Assembly: GCF_932294415.1 (NCBI RefSeq)
Contig: NC_065542.1
Coordinates: forward strand, 1,629,501 to 1,693,500
DNA from: Quercus robur
Taxonomy: Eukaryota; Streptophyta; Magnoliopsida; Fagales; Fagaceae
Direction: 5' to 3'
DNA length: 64,000 nucleotides
Made by a program: the position numbers and the translations under genes. A model generated the notes under the pieces. That model made no database searches. It worked only from the letters and a program-made list of their open reading frames with translations, and was not told where the DNA came from. Positions 1 to 10,693 of the stretch are shown here, piece by piece. Each line of letters starts with the position of its first letter. The stretch's first letter is position 1.

Positions 1-784
1 TCTCTCTCTCTCTCTCTTCACTAACTATGAAATTTGATATTTATGGTAGCTATTAATAGGCATTTATTAGTATGGTGTTTCTATATAGAACTATATTATA
101 CTATTTAAAGAAAATATAATGTGGCAAGATTTTACGGAGGATGTAAATAAAGAAGGTTTGTAGAATTTAAATTCAATTTAAAATATATATTAGAATAATG
201 ACAGTGAAAAAAATGTAGACTTTCAAAAGTTTGAGTTTCATTATTTCCATATAATGAAATCCAACCCCCCCCCCCCCAACAATTAAAATGAAGTAAGGAA
301 CTAAGTTAATGTACCTATATATTAATATACTAATGAATTAAATATTAATGTACTAATGAATTAAGCCTCCAACAACTTAACTCAATACATGAATTCCTAT
401 GATATAGAGAGATTAATAGAAATAAAATATCCCTGATAAAATATGTATTATGAAGATGCTTAAGAATTGCCAACAGTAAACATGATATCTCCAACAGAAT
501 ATTATAAAATGGATGCATAGTTAGAAGTGCAGAGTTGAAAAAATCCTTTTCCAATAAGTGATGATTTCACTGAAATTAAATAGATTCAACCTAATTATAC
601 ATAAAGAACTAAAAAATAGAAACAGAAATGACTACAAGAGTACGCAGGAGCCAAACCGAGTCAATAATATCCTGACAATAAACGAGGCTCATGTAGTATA
701 AGACATCATGAACAGTTGCACTAAACATGACACGCAAACCTCAAACTCCATCTAAAGTAATTTTGTCAACTGCAGCTTCATCAC
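1..784. other. AT-rich intergenic DNA
   Basis: The window opens in a (TC)n microsatellite of about 18 bases and continues as AT-rich DNA with a short poly-C tract near 265. I see no gene, no splice-like exon and no clear element here; the open frames are short and look random. Confidence 0.6.
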
Positions 785-787
785 TAA

Positions 788-1371
788 GGCCATGTTTGGA
801 TGCATATTTTTCATCACTCAATTTCTGTCACTGATCACTCATCACTTTAAAATACTACACCCGTTTGGCACCATCACTCAATATTTTTCACACATTTATG
901 GGCCCCATACCTATCACTCAGTGAAACTTTTTTTTTTTTTTTTTGTATCACCGAACCCAGTAAAAAAAAAAAAAAAAAATCAGATCAGATCACCGAACCT
1001 AGTGAAAGAAGAAGAAGCCACCTAGTGTGAAAGGAAAAAAAAAAAAAAAAAAAGATGAAGAAATGCACGCACCTAACCCAGTGAAGAGAAAAAAAAGATG
1101 GTCAAAAGTTGCGGCTAAAGTCTGACAGTGGGTCCCTCCATGTTGTGTTATTTACGGAAATATCATTGAGTTATGAGTTATGGAAACTGAAAACAGCTAA
1201 AATGTGTTTTTAGTTTCTATAACTCATAACTCAAAAATCAGAGAATTGAGTTACGGAAACAGAGTTATGGTGGTGCCAAACGGACTTCTAGCTATGGGTC
1301 CCATCATTTTTGAGTTATAAGTTATGGAAACAGAGATATGAGTTATGGAAATTGATGAACCAAACACCCCC
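788..1371. mobile_element. Tourist-like (PIF/Harbinger) MITE
   Basis: A 584-base element starts GGCCATGTTTGGATGC and ends GAACCAAACACCCCC, which are imperfect inverted copies of each other. It is flanked on both sides by TAA (785-787 and 1372-1374), the target duplication typical of PIF/Harbinger MITEs. A second inverted pair lies inside: CCGTTTGGCACCATCAC near 860 and GGTGGTGCCAAACGG near 1270. It contains repeated 'ataactca' words and poly-T, poly-A runs, and no transposase. The family name rests on the termini and the TAA only. Confidence 0.65.
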
Positions 1372-1374
1372 TAA

Positions 1375-2493
1375 GCTTTAAACCCTTTCTCCACTAGAAT
1401 ACAAATACCATCAAGTTAGTTAGAGTACATACAAACACCAAATACTCCAATTAACAAGATATACACCCCAACCCAAGCACTCAAATCTTTCAAAAAAAGA
1501 GACAGAAGAACATTATCCTTTTTTAAAACAATTTGAATTCCTTATAACTTGCACCACTTAACATAGGGTACTATTCTGTTAACCGCTTTATTTAAAGAAC
1601 TTTTCTTGCTTTAAAAAATTACAAATTCTTTCCTCCAAAGATTTGTTTAAAAGCAAACCCAAAAATACTTTCAGCTTCAATCTACTTCTTGTGCTGCTTC
1701 TATATTTCAGAAAATTGTTTAAACATGCTTACACCAATAGATTGCTAGGACCACTGTTATCAATGATTGCTAAAATCAATGAATCAATTTGTTTTCCTTA
1801 CAAGAATAGCTTAAATATTTAGGGACCACGTTTTCTGTTAATTGCATAGCCATCTCTATGAAAATAAACAACTAATGGTGAATCTGTTGATGGCATAAAT
1901 CTCTACAATAAATTTAAAACACAATGCCCAAGACAGATTGTAGAATACTACAGAGCATTAACAAGTGGCCTATAATAGAATTTGCAGCTTAAGAAACCCT
2001 TATAATTTGATGATAAATGTGCTATAATGCTCTAAGTTGAAGGAGAGTGCTTCCACCTTTTCAATGGCATAATAGTTTGAGAAGATTATAAGCACATTCA
2101 CTCCCCATTCACCTTTTTTTTTTTTTTTTGAGAGTCCACTCCCCATTCATCTCAAATCACATGACTGATTCAATATAGTCTAAACATTATGATAATCTCA
2201 CATTTACCCACCAAAAAAAGAAAGAAAGAGAGAGAGAGAGAAATTGAACAGCTTTGGCTCAAATTGCACATCCTCCTCCACAAGAATGGGTGGACTGGAG
2301 GGTGAGTTTGTGAATTCAAAACCCACAGGGTTTTAAATTACCAATAAAAAAATTTTGAAAAAAGAAAAAGAAAGGAGGAAGATAGTTATCACTATAACAA
2401 ATAGCTCGTCTAGCCTCATCCATACATTCATATTTTCTATATCCTATTTTCATCAAATAAACATAGCTTGATCTTGTCAATATCACAAGAAAC
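1375..2493. other. Intergenic DNA, no gene seen
   Basis: This is AT-rich sequence with homopolymer runs and a GA-rich microsatellite near 2215-2240. Apart from the SINE-like stretch described separately, I see nothing that can be supported. Confidence 0.5.
2248..2335 (+). repeat. SINE-like stretch
   Basis: The segment has 'TTGGCTCAAATTGCACATCC', which resembles a tRNA-type A box region, followed about 50 bases later by 'TGAATTCAAAACCC', resembling a degenerate B box. The spacing and wording fit plant tRNA-derived SINEs. A similar sequence lies on the minus strand near 44.7 kb. No target duplication was identified. Confidence 0.3.
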
Positions 2494-2496
2494 TAA

Positions 2497-3631
2497 GGGG
2501 CATTTGGTACATGTGTTTAAACTTTAAACACATGTTTTCAGTTTTTAAATAACACTAGTCGCTAACCCGTGCGATGCACTGGATATTTGAATGAAAGTTA
2601 TACACATTCACTTTTATTGGTGAAACCAATCAAATTTGATAATTCTAATTCAAGACAATCATTGAAAATATGTATAAATAGATTAGTCAAATAAACAACA
2701 TTCATCTAAAAGCCACAATGATATGGTTCAAGCATGTACCAATAAAAAACCATTTCAAATAATTACAACATATCAATTTCTAGAATGAAACCTCGTCCCC
2801 AAGAAATAATGAACAATCCACATCAAACATTGTAATACTTTCTCTTTTTAAAATTATCCAGATAAAAAAAATAAATAATTAAAAAAAAAAAAAAAAGCAA
2901 ACTCCATACTACCTAGAGATTATTACTAATTATCACAATAAAAAATGATATGACTGAAAATAATGGTGGATAAATACTAACAAAATTATATAAATCACAA
3001 CAATGAGCTATTATACATTTATAGGATTTGAATACAACATGATTTAAAAAGAGGTTGAATTTAAGAGTAAAGCAATGATCCTAGACCAATTAAATATTTT
3101 ATTAAGCCACTCTACCACTCTCTATGTCCTCAAATTACAAACAAAGTCCATTAAACACACTCAATTCAAATTCACTAATTCCAAAGAATTTCCAAGTATT
3201 ATTTTCTATACTACAAGCAACATGTAACGTCTTATCTACTTTTGACTTCCATCAAGTGTAACAATTTGTATTTTGATAATTACTGAACAAGTGCAACAGA
3301 ATCAAATTTCACACAAATATTTCTTCTTGATAAATCTTTTGATATTTATTCCTTTTAATACAATGCAAACTATTAGGCTCTCTTAATTGTTAGACAATAT
3401 GCCTTGAATTTAACTTGTGTAAAGATTCTAGTTCCACACAACATGTGTTTATTTAACACAAAAATTATAGACAACTTTTAGCCTATGAACACAACATCAC
3501 CTATTCTCATCCAAAATATATGTATGTCCGTAATCTTGGCATAAATTACAAACAACTTTTAACCTTTGAACACAACATCATCTAATGTTAGTTGGTATGA
3601 GAGAAGTCTTTTTCTTCAAGAATACAATCGA

Positions 3632-3676
<45 letters not shown>

Positions 3677-6600
3677 CACAAAGCATAAGTCTTGAAATAA
3701 TCAATTATATGTTGAAGAAAATGCAATCACTCATTTTTCTTGTTTTATCGCAACTCTCGCCTCCAAGAAATAGATGTTGGACCAAATGATCTAGATGAAT
3801 GTCATATTTTCATTTTCCTTGTCTTTTTGTTTTTCTCTTATCAACTATCATTTGGCCAACCCTCACAATTTGAGTTACTTCCCTAGTCACCTCTTTCTCT
3901 TTTTATCATAGTTTAAATTAAGATTATATTATATTTACAATGGGAAAAAAATTTAAAGATTATATAATATTTACAAAGGGAAAAAAATCATATAATGAGC
4001 CAATAAGGTTTAGGCTTTAGCTCAAATGACACTTCCTCTTCTGGTAAAAGCAAGGTCATGCAAATGGAAATTAAATAAAGAACTTGAAAAATATTGATTC
4101 TTTTTATGAAGAGAAAAATTTTCATTTATGTTAAATAGAGTTCAATACAACAGTGGCAGTTGGAGTTGGAGAAGAATTTTCAATTATGTTGCTCTCTTTG
4201 CATCTCGGATAATTACTCCAAGACTTCCTTAAAGAACAATGCACATTAAAGTTTGCTTTTACAACATTGAATTTATAAATGTATGATACAATTGATATAT
4301 AAGAAATTAGACATTACATGATTTTTTTTCTCTTGTGAAGTGTGAAATTGCCTAGAAAATATTTAAACCATTTAATCATCTGCTTCAATTAAATTTAGAG
4401 AGTTAGAAAAAAATTAAATAAATAAATAAAAGGAAACATTTTGAGAAGATTTTTTGCTTCAGCTTTTCTTTGAGTCAATAACCTATTGCCTTATATCACA
4501 AAACAACAAAGGCAAAATTTTAATAAATAAAGTAAGAATATATAGCTACAAACATTGAGAGAAAATATGAGTTTCAATTTTAATATATATTTTTCAAGAA
4601 TGTAGTTTTACTGTTTTAGACAACGCTAATGAGCTAAATCATATAATAACAGGCATAATGCATAACCTTATCATTGTCAATATTATAATAAAATTAATAA
4701 AATTTTTAATTAAGATGGATAAGAGGAAGCTTGACTAAGTTCTGCCTAAAAGCTCTCTAGCTTCAAATTTTACATGCCAATTCAGGAAGAGAAATTAATG
4801 GGTTGATAGAAAAACAAAGAATCAAGTCAACCCATCAATTGACTTCAAAGGGGGGGGGGGAATAAAAGGCTGAAGAATTGGAGTTTAATAAAATATAATG
4901 CGAAAGGATGCTCGTAAAACTATTAAAGAATGATCATTTGAAACATAACTCCTACAAAATAATATTAAAATTTTACGTTTAGTAATATCGGAATTGATGC
5001 ATTGTTGAAAAGAATAATATATATATATATATATATAAGCATGGAGGTGAAAGCTTTGAACTACATGCTATATTAAACCTTTCTTTTTTATTTATTGAAA
5101 ATGATAGATTTTTATTATGTAAATAACAATGTACAATGGTTCAAACAAATGTGCTAAGAAAGGAGGGCAACCCATCCAAACACCCTCCACTTTGTCAACC
5201 ATATTTGCGCTTGACCTGATGATGTATACAAAAGCAAAAGTTCTAAACTGAGAATTGAACAACCAAACCAAGGCAAGTGAGATTCGGGAGATTGCTATCG
5301 AAAGCCTGGACTACTCTTTGATTATCACCTTTATAATAATGTTCCTTAGCCCAGTTCAGATTGCCAATTGAGCTACTTCCCTCATCACCCACCCAGTTGC
5401 CATCACTGCTTCTATTTTCCCTAGAAGAGCTTTGTTTATGGGAAATAAAACACACCAGAGTGATCCTTGGCCAAGATTCCTATTATAGTCCATTTTTACC
5501 ACATTAGTGACACATCAGAATGACATATTTGATGGTTCCAGTATTCTAGTAGGTCCTTAGAGTACGTAGGGGTTATTTCATTGATGGTTGTAGGTCAACA
5601 CTCTTCCCCTGCATATGCAAGGATGCAAAGTTTTTTTTTTTAAAAAAATCAATCTAGAGGTAGATGTTCATATCTATATAGATATGACAACCATCATTAA
5701 TTAACCAAATCAACTAACATGTGTAACCCAATTCACGAAGGCCCCTTGCTTATGAAAAAGGTGGGGTTGAATACCTAATCTTCTTGCAATAATTGTTTCT
5801 GTGGTGTATTAGTGATTCAATTGGAACAATTTTGACTTTCCATGCTTAATTTATTTCAAAATGGGAACATTGTATTTTGGGAAAATGAAAAAGAAGGAAA
5901 CAAAAAATAGAGGAAATCTTACTACACAAATGGTGGTAAGCTTTTCACACCATGCAAATCTCTTAGAGGCCTTTGGTCAAAGACATAACAGATATAGCCA
6001 TTTGATTTTCTACACAATCTTTTTGCACAAATGGGGTAAGTTTTTAACACCTACAATCCATGAACTATGGCATAACAATTAAATTGAAAAGGTTGAATGA
6101 TAATGTTAAAAAAAAAAAAAAAAATGATGTTTGGAGCTTTATACAGCAAATTGAACATTAAGTTGTAAGTCTTCTCCAACATGCCACTCCAAAATCCCAA
6201 CTACTGTCTTTAAGCTTCTCTTCTCCTACGTTATGTTCTGTTCTTCCTGATCAATTCCACCCACTTCTTTCTGTGAACTCGAGTTCAATAGATTTCTAAA
6301 TATAATATACTGATTGAAAGTGGAACAATACCATGTTTGTGCTGCAATTATGGGAGATGGACACAAACTGTCTCTAAATTACTTCAAAAGTAACTGTCAT
6401 CTGAAACTCTCTGTCATAACATTGAATTTTCTATGGTTCTACACTTTCAAATTGATTTATTTAGTAACAGAAACTTAAGGGCAAACATCAGGACAAGGAA
6501 GGACACTGAAAAGGCACAATTAATACTAAATAGAGAGAGAGAAAACAAAAAGTCCAAGTTGATTCGTTGAATTTGAGGTAAAGAAAGAGGGAAAAAAAAG

Positions 6601-7927
6601 AAAAAAAGAAGTATGATAGGGTTGCTGATGTGGCTCAACAGGAATGTAACAACAATAAATACTCCACTTCAGCTTTATATATATATATATATATATATAT
6701 AAATGGAATTCAATTTTAGTTCTTTTATTGGACAGGTCGGGTTGAGTTTATTGGAAATTTGGAGCCCATATTAAAATAAATAAATAAATATTCTTTTTAA
6801 AAACCCTCACTGTTTAAGGAGCGGGACTTAAATGAGATATTTACTGACTTAAAAATTCTTGCACAGTGACTTGAGTTTCACGAATTTGATAAAAGAAATT
6901 CAGAAATTCTTAAAATTAAAACCATGAATATTAAACTATGTCTAAACCAAAGACCATGATAAACACAATTATGCAGAAAAATTACTGCAGAAAATTCAAA
7001 TACCAGGAAAACAATTTTCTTTGATTCTAAAACCTAATCAATATGTTATACAATCATGATATTGAATTAGGCTTTGATACTAATTGTTGGTTTCGCATCT
7101 CATACCAAACAAACAATGGAAGCAAACACCACAGCACTACACTAATAAATCAGAGTCACACTAAGTCGAAATCACACACGATAAGACCCAGCAATCAAAA
7201 ATTCAACACATTAAGAAAAATGACTTATAAAGTAATTAAATTCAACATAACAATCATCCACACCACAGCACGAAAGAGGCAGTAAAAAGGAAAAAGAAAA
7301 AAAAAACATCATGCAAAAGAATAGAGCACAAAAGAAACTTGGATTTAGAGATACCTCAATTGAATCGTCTAGCTACTGTCAGTATTTATATATTGTAAGG
7401 AGAGGAAGACAGGAAGGAAAACAGAGAGGCTGCCGTTAGAAGGGAGAGAGGCTGGTGATGATTAAATGTGAAACCGTAGAACAGAGAAGGTGGGGAAGGG
7501 GAAAGAACTAAAACGTGAGAGACAGGAAATTAAAATCGTGTGCAACAAAAGGAAAGGAAAAACAAAAAAGTTGAAACCGTGAAAGCAAAGGGTTTAAGTT
7601 GAAAAGGCTTTGGGTTTGGGCTTTATGGATATTAAATTTGTAAGAAGTGGGCATTATGGTGAAGATAGGGATGATAATTATTTTATAATTATCTGTATTT
7701 AGAATTGATAAAAACTATTTTAAAATTGTAAGACAAATTTAGAAAAGATGATAGAAATGACATGGTTGCTGATGTGGCTCAATGTAAGAGTAGTAACATT
7801 AAATGCTACGCTTCAGCTTTTAGTAATATATAGATATAGATTACACTTATTTTTACACACTTTTTCACCCACATATATTTCTAAAAAATACAAATAACAT
7901 TACTAGAATAACGTTACCAAACGGTCC
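2497..7927. mobile_element. MITE split by a 5.3 kb nested insertion
   Basis: The left part (2497 to about 2555) begins GGGGCATTTGGTAC. The right part (about 7836 to 7927) ends TTACCAAACGGTCC, an imperfect inverted copy. TAA flanks both outer ends (2494-2496 and 7928-7930). The simplest reading is a Tourist-like MITE of about 150 bases that later received a 5.3 kb insertion. The alternative, two unrelated half elements, is possible. Confidence 0.45.
2556..7835. mobile_element. Unclassified nested insertion(s), no coding capacity
   Basis: The insertion begins TAGTCGCTAACCCGTGCGAT, a terminal sequence I recognise as widespread in plant repeats, and ends in GCTTCAGCTTTTAGTAATAT followed by 'atagatatag'. 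A diverged second copy of the right end ('GGTTGCTGATGTGGCTCAA' then 'CACTTCAGCTTTATATA') occurs at about 6619-6680, so at least two related copies are probably stacked here. The interior is AT-rich, with a poly-A of about 38 at 3634-3671 and (AT)n runs near 5019 and 6675. I see no transposase, helicase or reverse transcriptase frame. The class is unresolved; no clear Helitron CTRR end was found. Confidence 0.35.
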
Positions 7928-7994
7928 TAAATGCGTAGGAATTCTTTATTCATGTAACAAAAAAATATCCACAAAATAAATTGGCAGCATTTAC

Positions 7995-8152
7995 CCGGCA
8001 TGGGATGAAAAGGACTCTCTGAGTGCCACGTTGGTGTGAAGTAAGGTGCCGTTCAGCAAGACTTGATGTGACATGGCGAAAATTAGTAACATCATCAACC
8101 AAATTAGACTTCTCCAACCTTTGACCAATACCATGAATCATAAAAACTAAGG
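7995..8152 (-). pseudogene. SGR2-like phospholipase, isolated lipase-motif exon
   Basis: The minus strand reads LVFMIHGIGQRLEKSN and later AERHLTSHQRGTQRVLF. I recognise this as the exon of SHOOT GRAVITROPISM 2-type (DDHD-family) phospholipase A1 that precedes the catalytic core; these proteins act at the vacuolar membrane. The exon ends ...FIPCR and is followed by GT, so a splice donor is preserved. No neighbouring SGR2 exon lies within several kb on either side and the flanks are MITE sequence, so this is a captured or orphaned fragment. A second block of SGR2-like exons lies at 42.8-46.6 kb. The frame is open through the exon. Confidence 0.75.
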
Positions 8153-8157
8153 TCAGT

Positions 8158-9048
8158 TTAGTAAAGGAGTTTGAGTAATGTTATTTGGGTGTTTTTGATA
8201 TACGTATGGGTAAAAAAGTGTGTTGAAATGTGTGTAAGGTTATTTAAAATGTGAAAATATGTGTTAGAACTTGCTCACCAACACTCATTATTCCCATTAA
8301 TCCCAACACTCATCTTTGGAGTCTTCTTATAATTTTTAATCTCATTGGACTTCTTCTTACAGGTACTGTTTGGTAATATTATTTTAGTGACATGGTTTGT
8401 ATTTTTAGAAAATATGTAGAGATAAAAAAATGTGTAAAAATACATGTAATGCTGAGCTTTGTAGAGCCTAATTTTGTTTGATCCATTTCAACAACTCGAC
8501 CAGACCCGAATAATATTGTGTGATTTTTAATGGGAGATTTACTGAGGCTTAGTCCATGGAGCGAAGGCTTGGGCCGATAGGCCTAAGCCGGAGCACTTAT
8601 GGATTAGGGTTTGATTAGGGTTTTATTGGCCCATTTTATATAATAGAAACCGACTTTGATCAGGGGTTTATTGTGGGTTGGTTGCCGTGTTTTTATAGAG
8701 AGAAAATATTGTAGCCGCATGTTGTACTCTGTATTCTTCCCTAATAATAGTGATATCCCTGCAACTCCGTGGATGTAGGCAAATTTCCGAATCACGTAAA
8801 TACTGTCTTGTGCGTGTGATTGTTTTTCTTTGGTGTGTGTTTTCTTTATTTTTTTTGTTTCTCACAAATTGGGAATTTCGGCTTAATTCCCTACATGTAA
8901 TATTCTTTAAATATTGTTGATCATTTCAAATACACTTTTGAGCATTTTAAACAACATTTCACACATTTTTACACATTTTTTTACCCATACATATATCAAA
9001 AATTCCCAAACAATATTACTCAAACTCTTCTACCAAACACCCCTTAAA
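8158..9048. mobile_element. Inverted-repeat MITE carrying a nested insertion
   Basis: The left arm near 8168-8225 (GAGTTTGAGTAATGTTATTT) is the inverted complement of the right arm near 8972-9027 (AATATTACTCAAACTC), with similarity continuing over about 60 bases through the 'tatgggtaaaaaa' words. The right side ends in a CCAAACACCCCTT-type MITE terminus. The interior contains further MITE-like sequence near 8362-8450 and the solo-LTR-like insertion at 8451-8891. Outer limits are approximate. Confidence 0.45.
8451..8891 (+). mobile_element. Solo-LTR-like insertion with flanking direct repeats
   Basis: Ten identical bases, TACATGTAAT, stand on both sides (8441-8450 and 8892-8901) of a 441-base segment. 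The segment is GC-richer than its host MITE, has a TATA-like 'tttatataat' near 8635 and the text 'ACTCTGTATTCTTCCC', which reminds me of the R-U5 part of plant LTRs. A true LTR would normally carry a 5-base duplication and TG...CA ends, so part of the ten bases may belong to the element. No internal retrotransposon region is present. Confidence 0.45.
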
Positions 9049-9264
9049 AAATGTTGTTTAAAATACACTACCAAACGGAACAAGGTTGCTCGTTGCTATG
9101 TTGAGTTTTCTCTCTAGGAAAACTTCCTCCAGAACATAGCATTGTCATCCCTTCCCCGGAAGGTGAGTGTGTCCCTTGTAGTAACCCTGTTATTGCAAGG
9201 CCAATGGTTTGTTTTTTAGGGACTTAGGAAACACTCAGTTAGCATTTAGGATTCTGTTCTTAGC

Positions 9265-10693
9265 ATGGAAGACCTGACAAAACACTGGAGTTCGCTATCT
9301 CTTTCGGAGTTAGAGGGCCCTGGTCTAAGTCTGAGAAGCAACCAAGCCATCACTGAACATGGTATCGCCGCAAGATTCCTAACCAAACATCTGCTAAATA
9401 TAGAAGCCATCGCCAATACTTTCACCCCGCTCTGGAGATCCAAATCGAGCTTCAAGATCAAAAATATTGGCGACCATCTTATCCTTTTTTTGTTTGATAG
9501 TAAGTCAAAAGTAGAACATATTCTCTCCGCGGAGCCATGGAGCTTCGATAAGCACATTATGGTTCTCGCACGTTACAACAAGGACATCATGATCAAAGCT
9601 TCTGAATTAACAAAGGTTCCTTTTTGGATCCAAATTTTTGACATCCCACTATGCTATAGGCACAAGGAGATTGCAGAACAAATCTGCCAGCCTTTAGGAA
9701 CGATTCTCCCTCCTAACGAAACGATGGAGTATTACAGCGGCAGCTTCATACGAGTCCGAGTGTTGCTGGACATTTCTCAGCCTTTCTGCAGAGGTAGGCT
9801 CATTACACTGGAAGATGGTAAGAATCATTGGGTTTCTTTCAAATACGAAAGGCTCCCCAATCTCTGCTATTGGTGTGGTTGTCTCACACATGGAGACAGA
9901 GATTGTGCAACCTGGATCGAAAGCGAGGGAGGCCTTAACTCCGAAGATCAGCAATTTGGTTCTTGGCTTCGAGCTTCTCCCTTCAACTCAGTAAGGAAGA
10001 AAGTGGTCTCTGTCCCTAGTTTTTTTTGCAAAGAAGAAGGCGACCAATCCCACCACTCCTATCACAGACCCACCTCCCAACCCACCAGTGACCGTGCACC
10101 TAGCCACATTGGGACTCAATCCTCCTTCCCCAAGAGCATTAAATGAGAACCCTAGGAATCAAGGGATAGAATCTGTCAGAGTATCAATCCCCATTCACCA
10201 AGATGCTTTACAAAAATCTGAGAAGGGTTTAGCGCCGATTTCCTCGAAACCTAGTGACTTTCAGAAGACACTTCAAGATTTGGATAGAGATATTCACGGT
10301 TTTGAAAAAGGCACGGAAGATAATTTGATTTCAAAAGACTTTCTTCCCACTACTGTCCAAACCCACTCGGCCCAGACATCTCTAATATCTGGCCCAAGTT
10401 CTAGGACCCCCCCAGTTCAGCTCACTAAGCCTATCCCACTTAATGACCGATCAAATATGGTCTTGGATCACAATGACTTCAAAGCCCAATCCGAAGGTAA
10501 ATGGCTTAGAATTCAAAGGCCTATCCACTCCAATGAAAATAATATCTCTGAAGTTGTCTTAGGTAAATGCTCTCCACTCATCTCTCTAGAATCATCCACT
10601 CCATCTAAACGTAGAGCCCTCACTAGCGCTGCTCAAAATGAAAATGATCCACCATCAGCGGAGGATGTTCTTCAGCCCCGCCGGGGAAGATGA
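9265..10693 (+). pseudogene. LINE ORF1: DUF4283 / zinc-knuckle protein
   Basis: This encodes the nucleic-acid-binding first protein of a plant LINE. The first 293 codons (9265-10146) hold a DUF4283-type domain (roughly residues 30-170, with FKIKNIGDHLILFLF and VPFWIQIFDIPL) and a knuckle CYWCGCLTHGDRDC near residue 205. A frameshift near 10.1 kb moves the frame; the proline/serine-rich tail continues at 10088-10693. The final stop overlaps the ORF2 start in an ATGA arrangement (10690-10693), suggesting coupled translation in the ancestor. The initiating ATG at 9265 is the first one and matches the family start. Confidence 0.8.

Noticed and set aside
5243..5455. 70-codon minus-strand frame with mixed composition (SSSIGNLNWAKEHYYKGDN)
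   Set aside because: It looks more protein-like than its surroundings, but I recognise no family, find no firm splice sites and it lies within an unclassified repeat.
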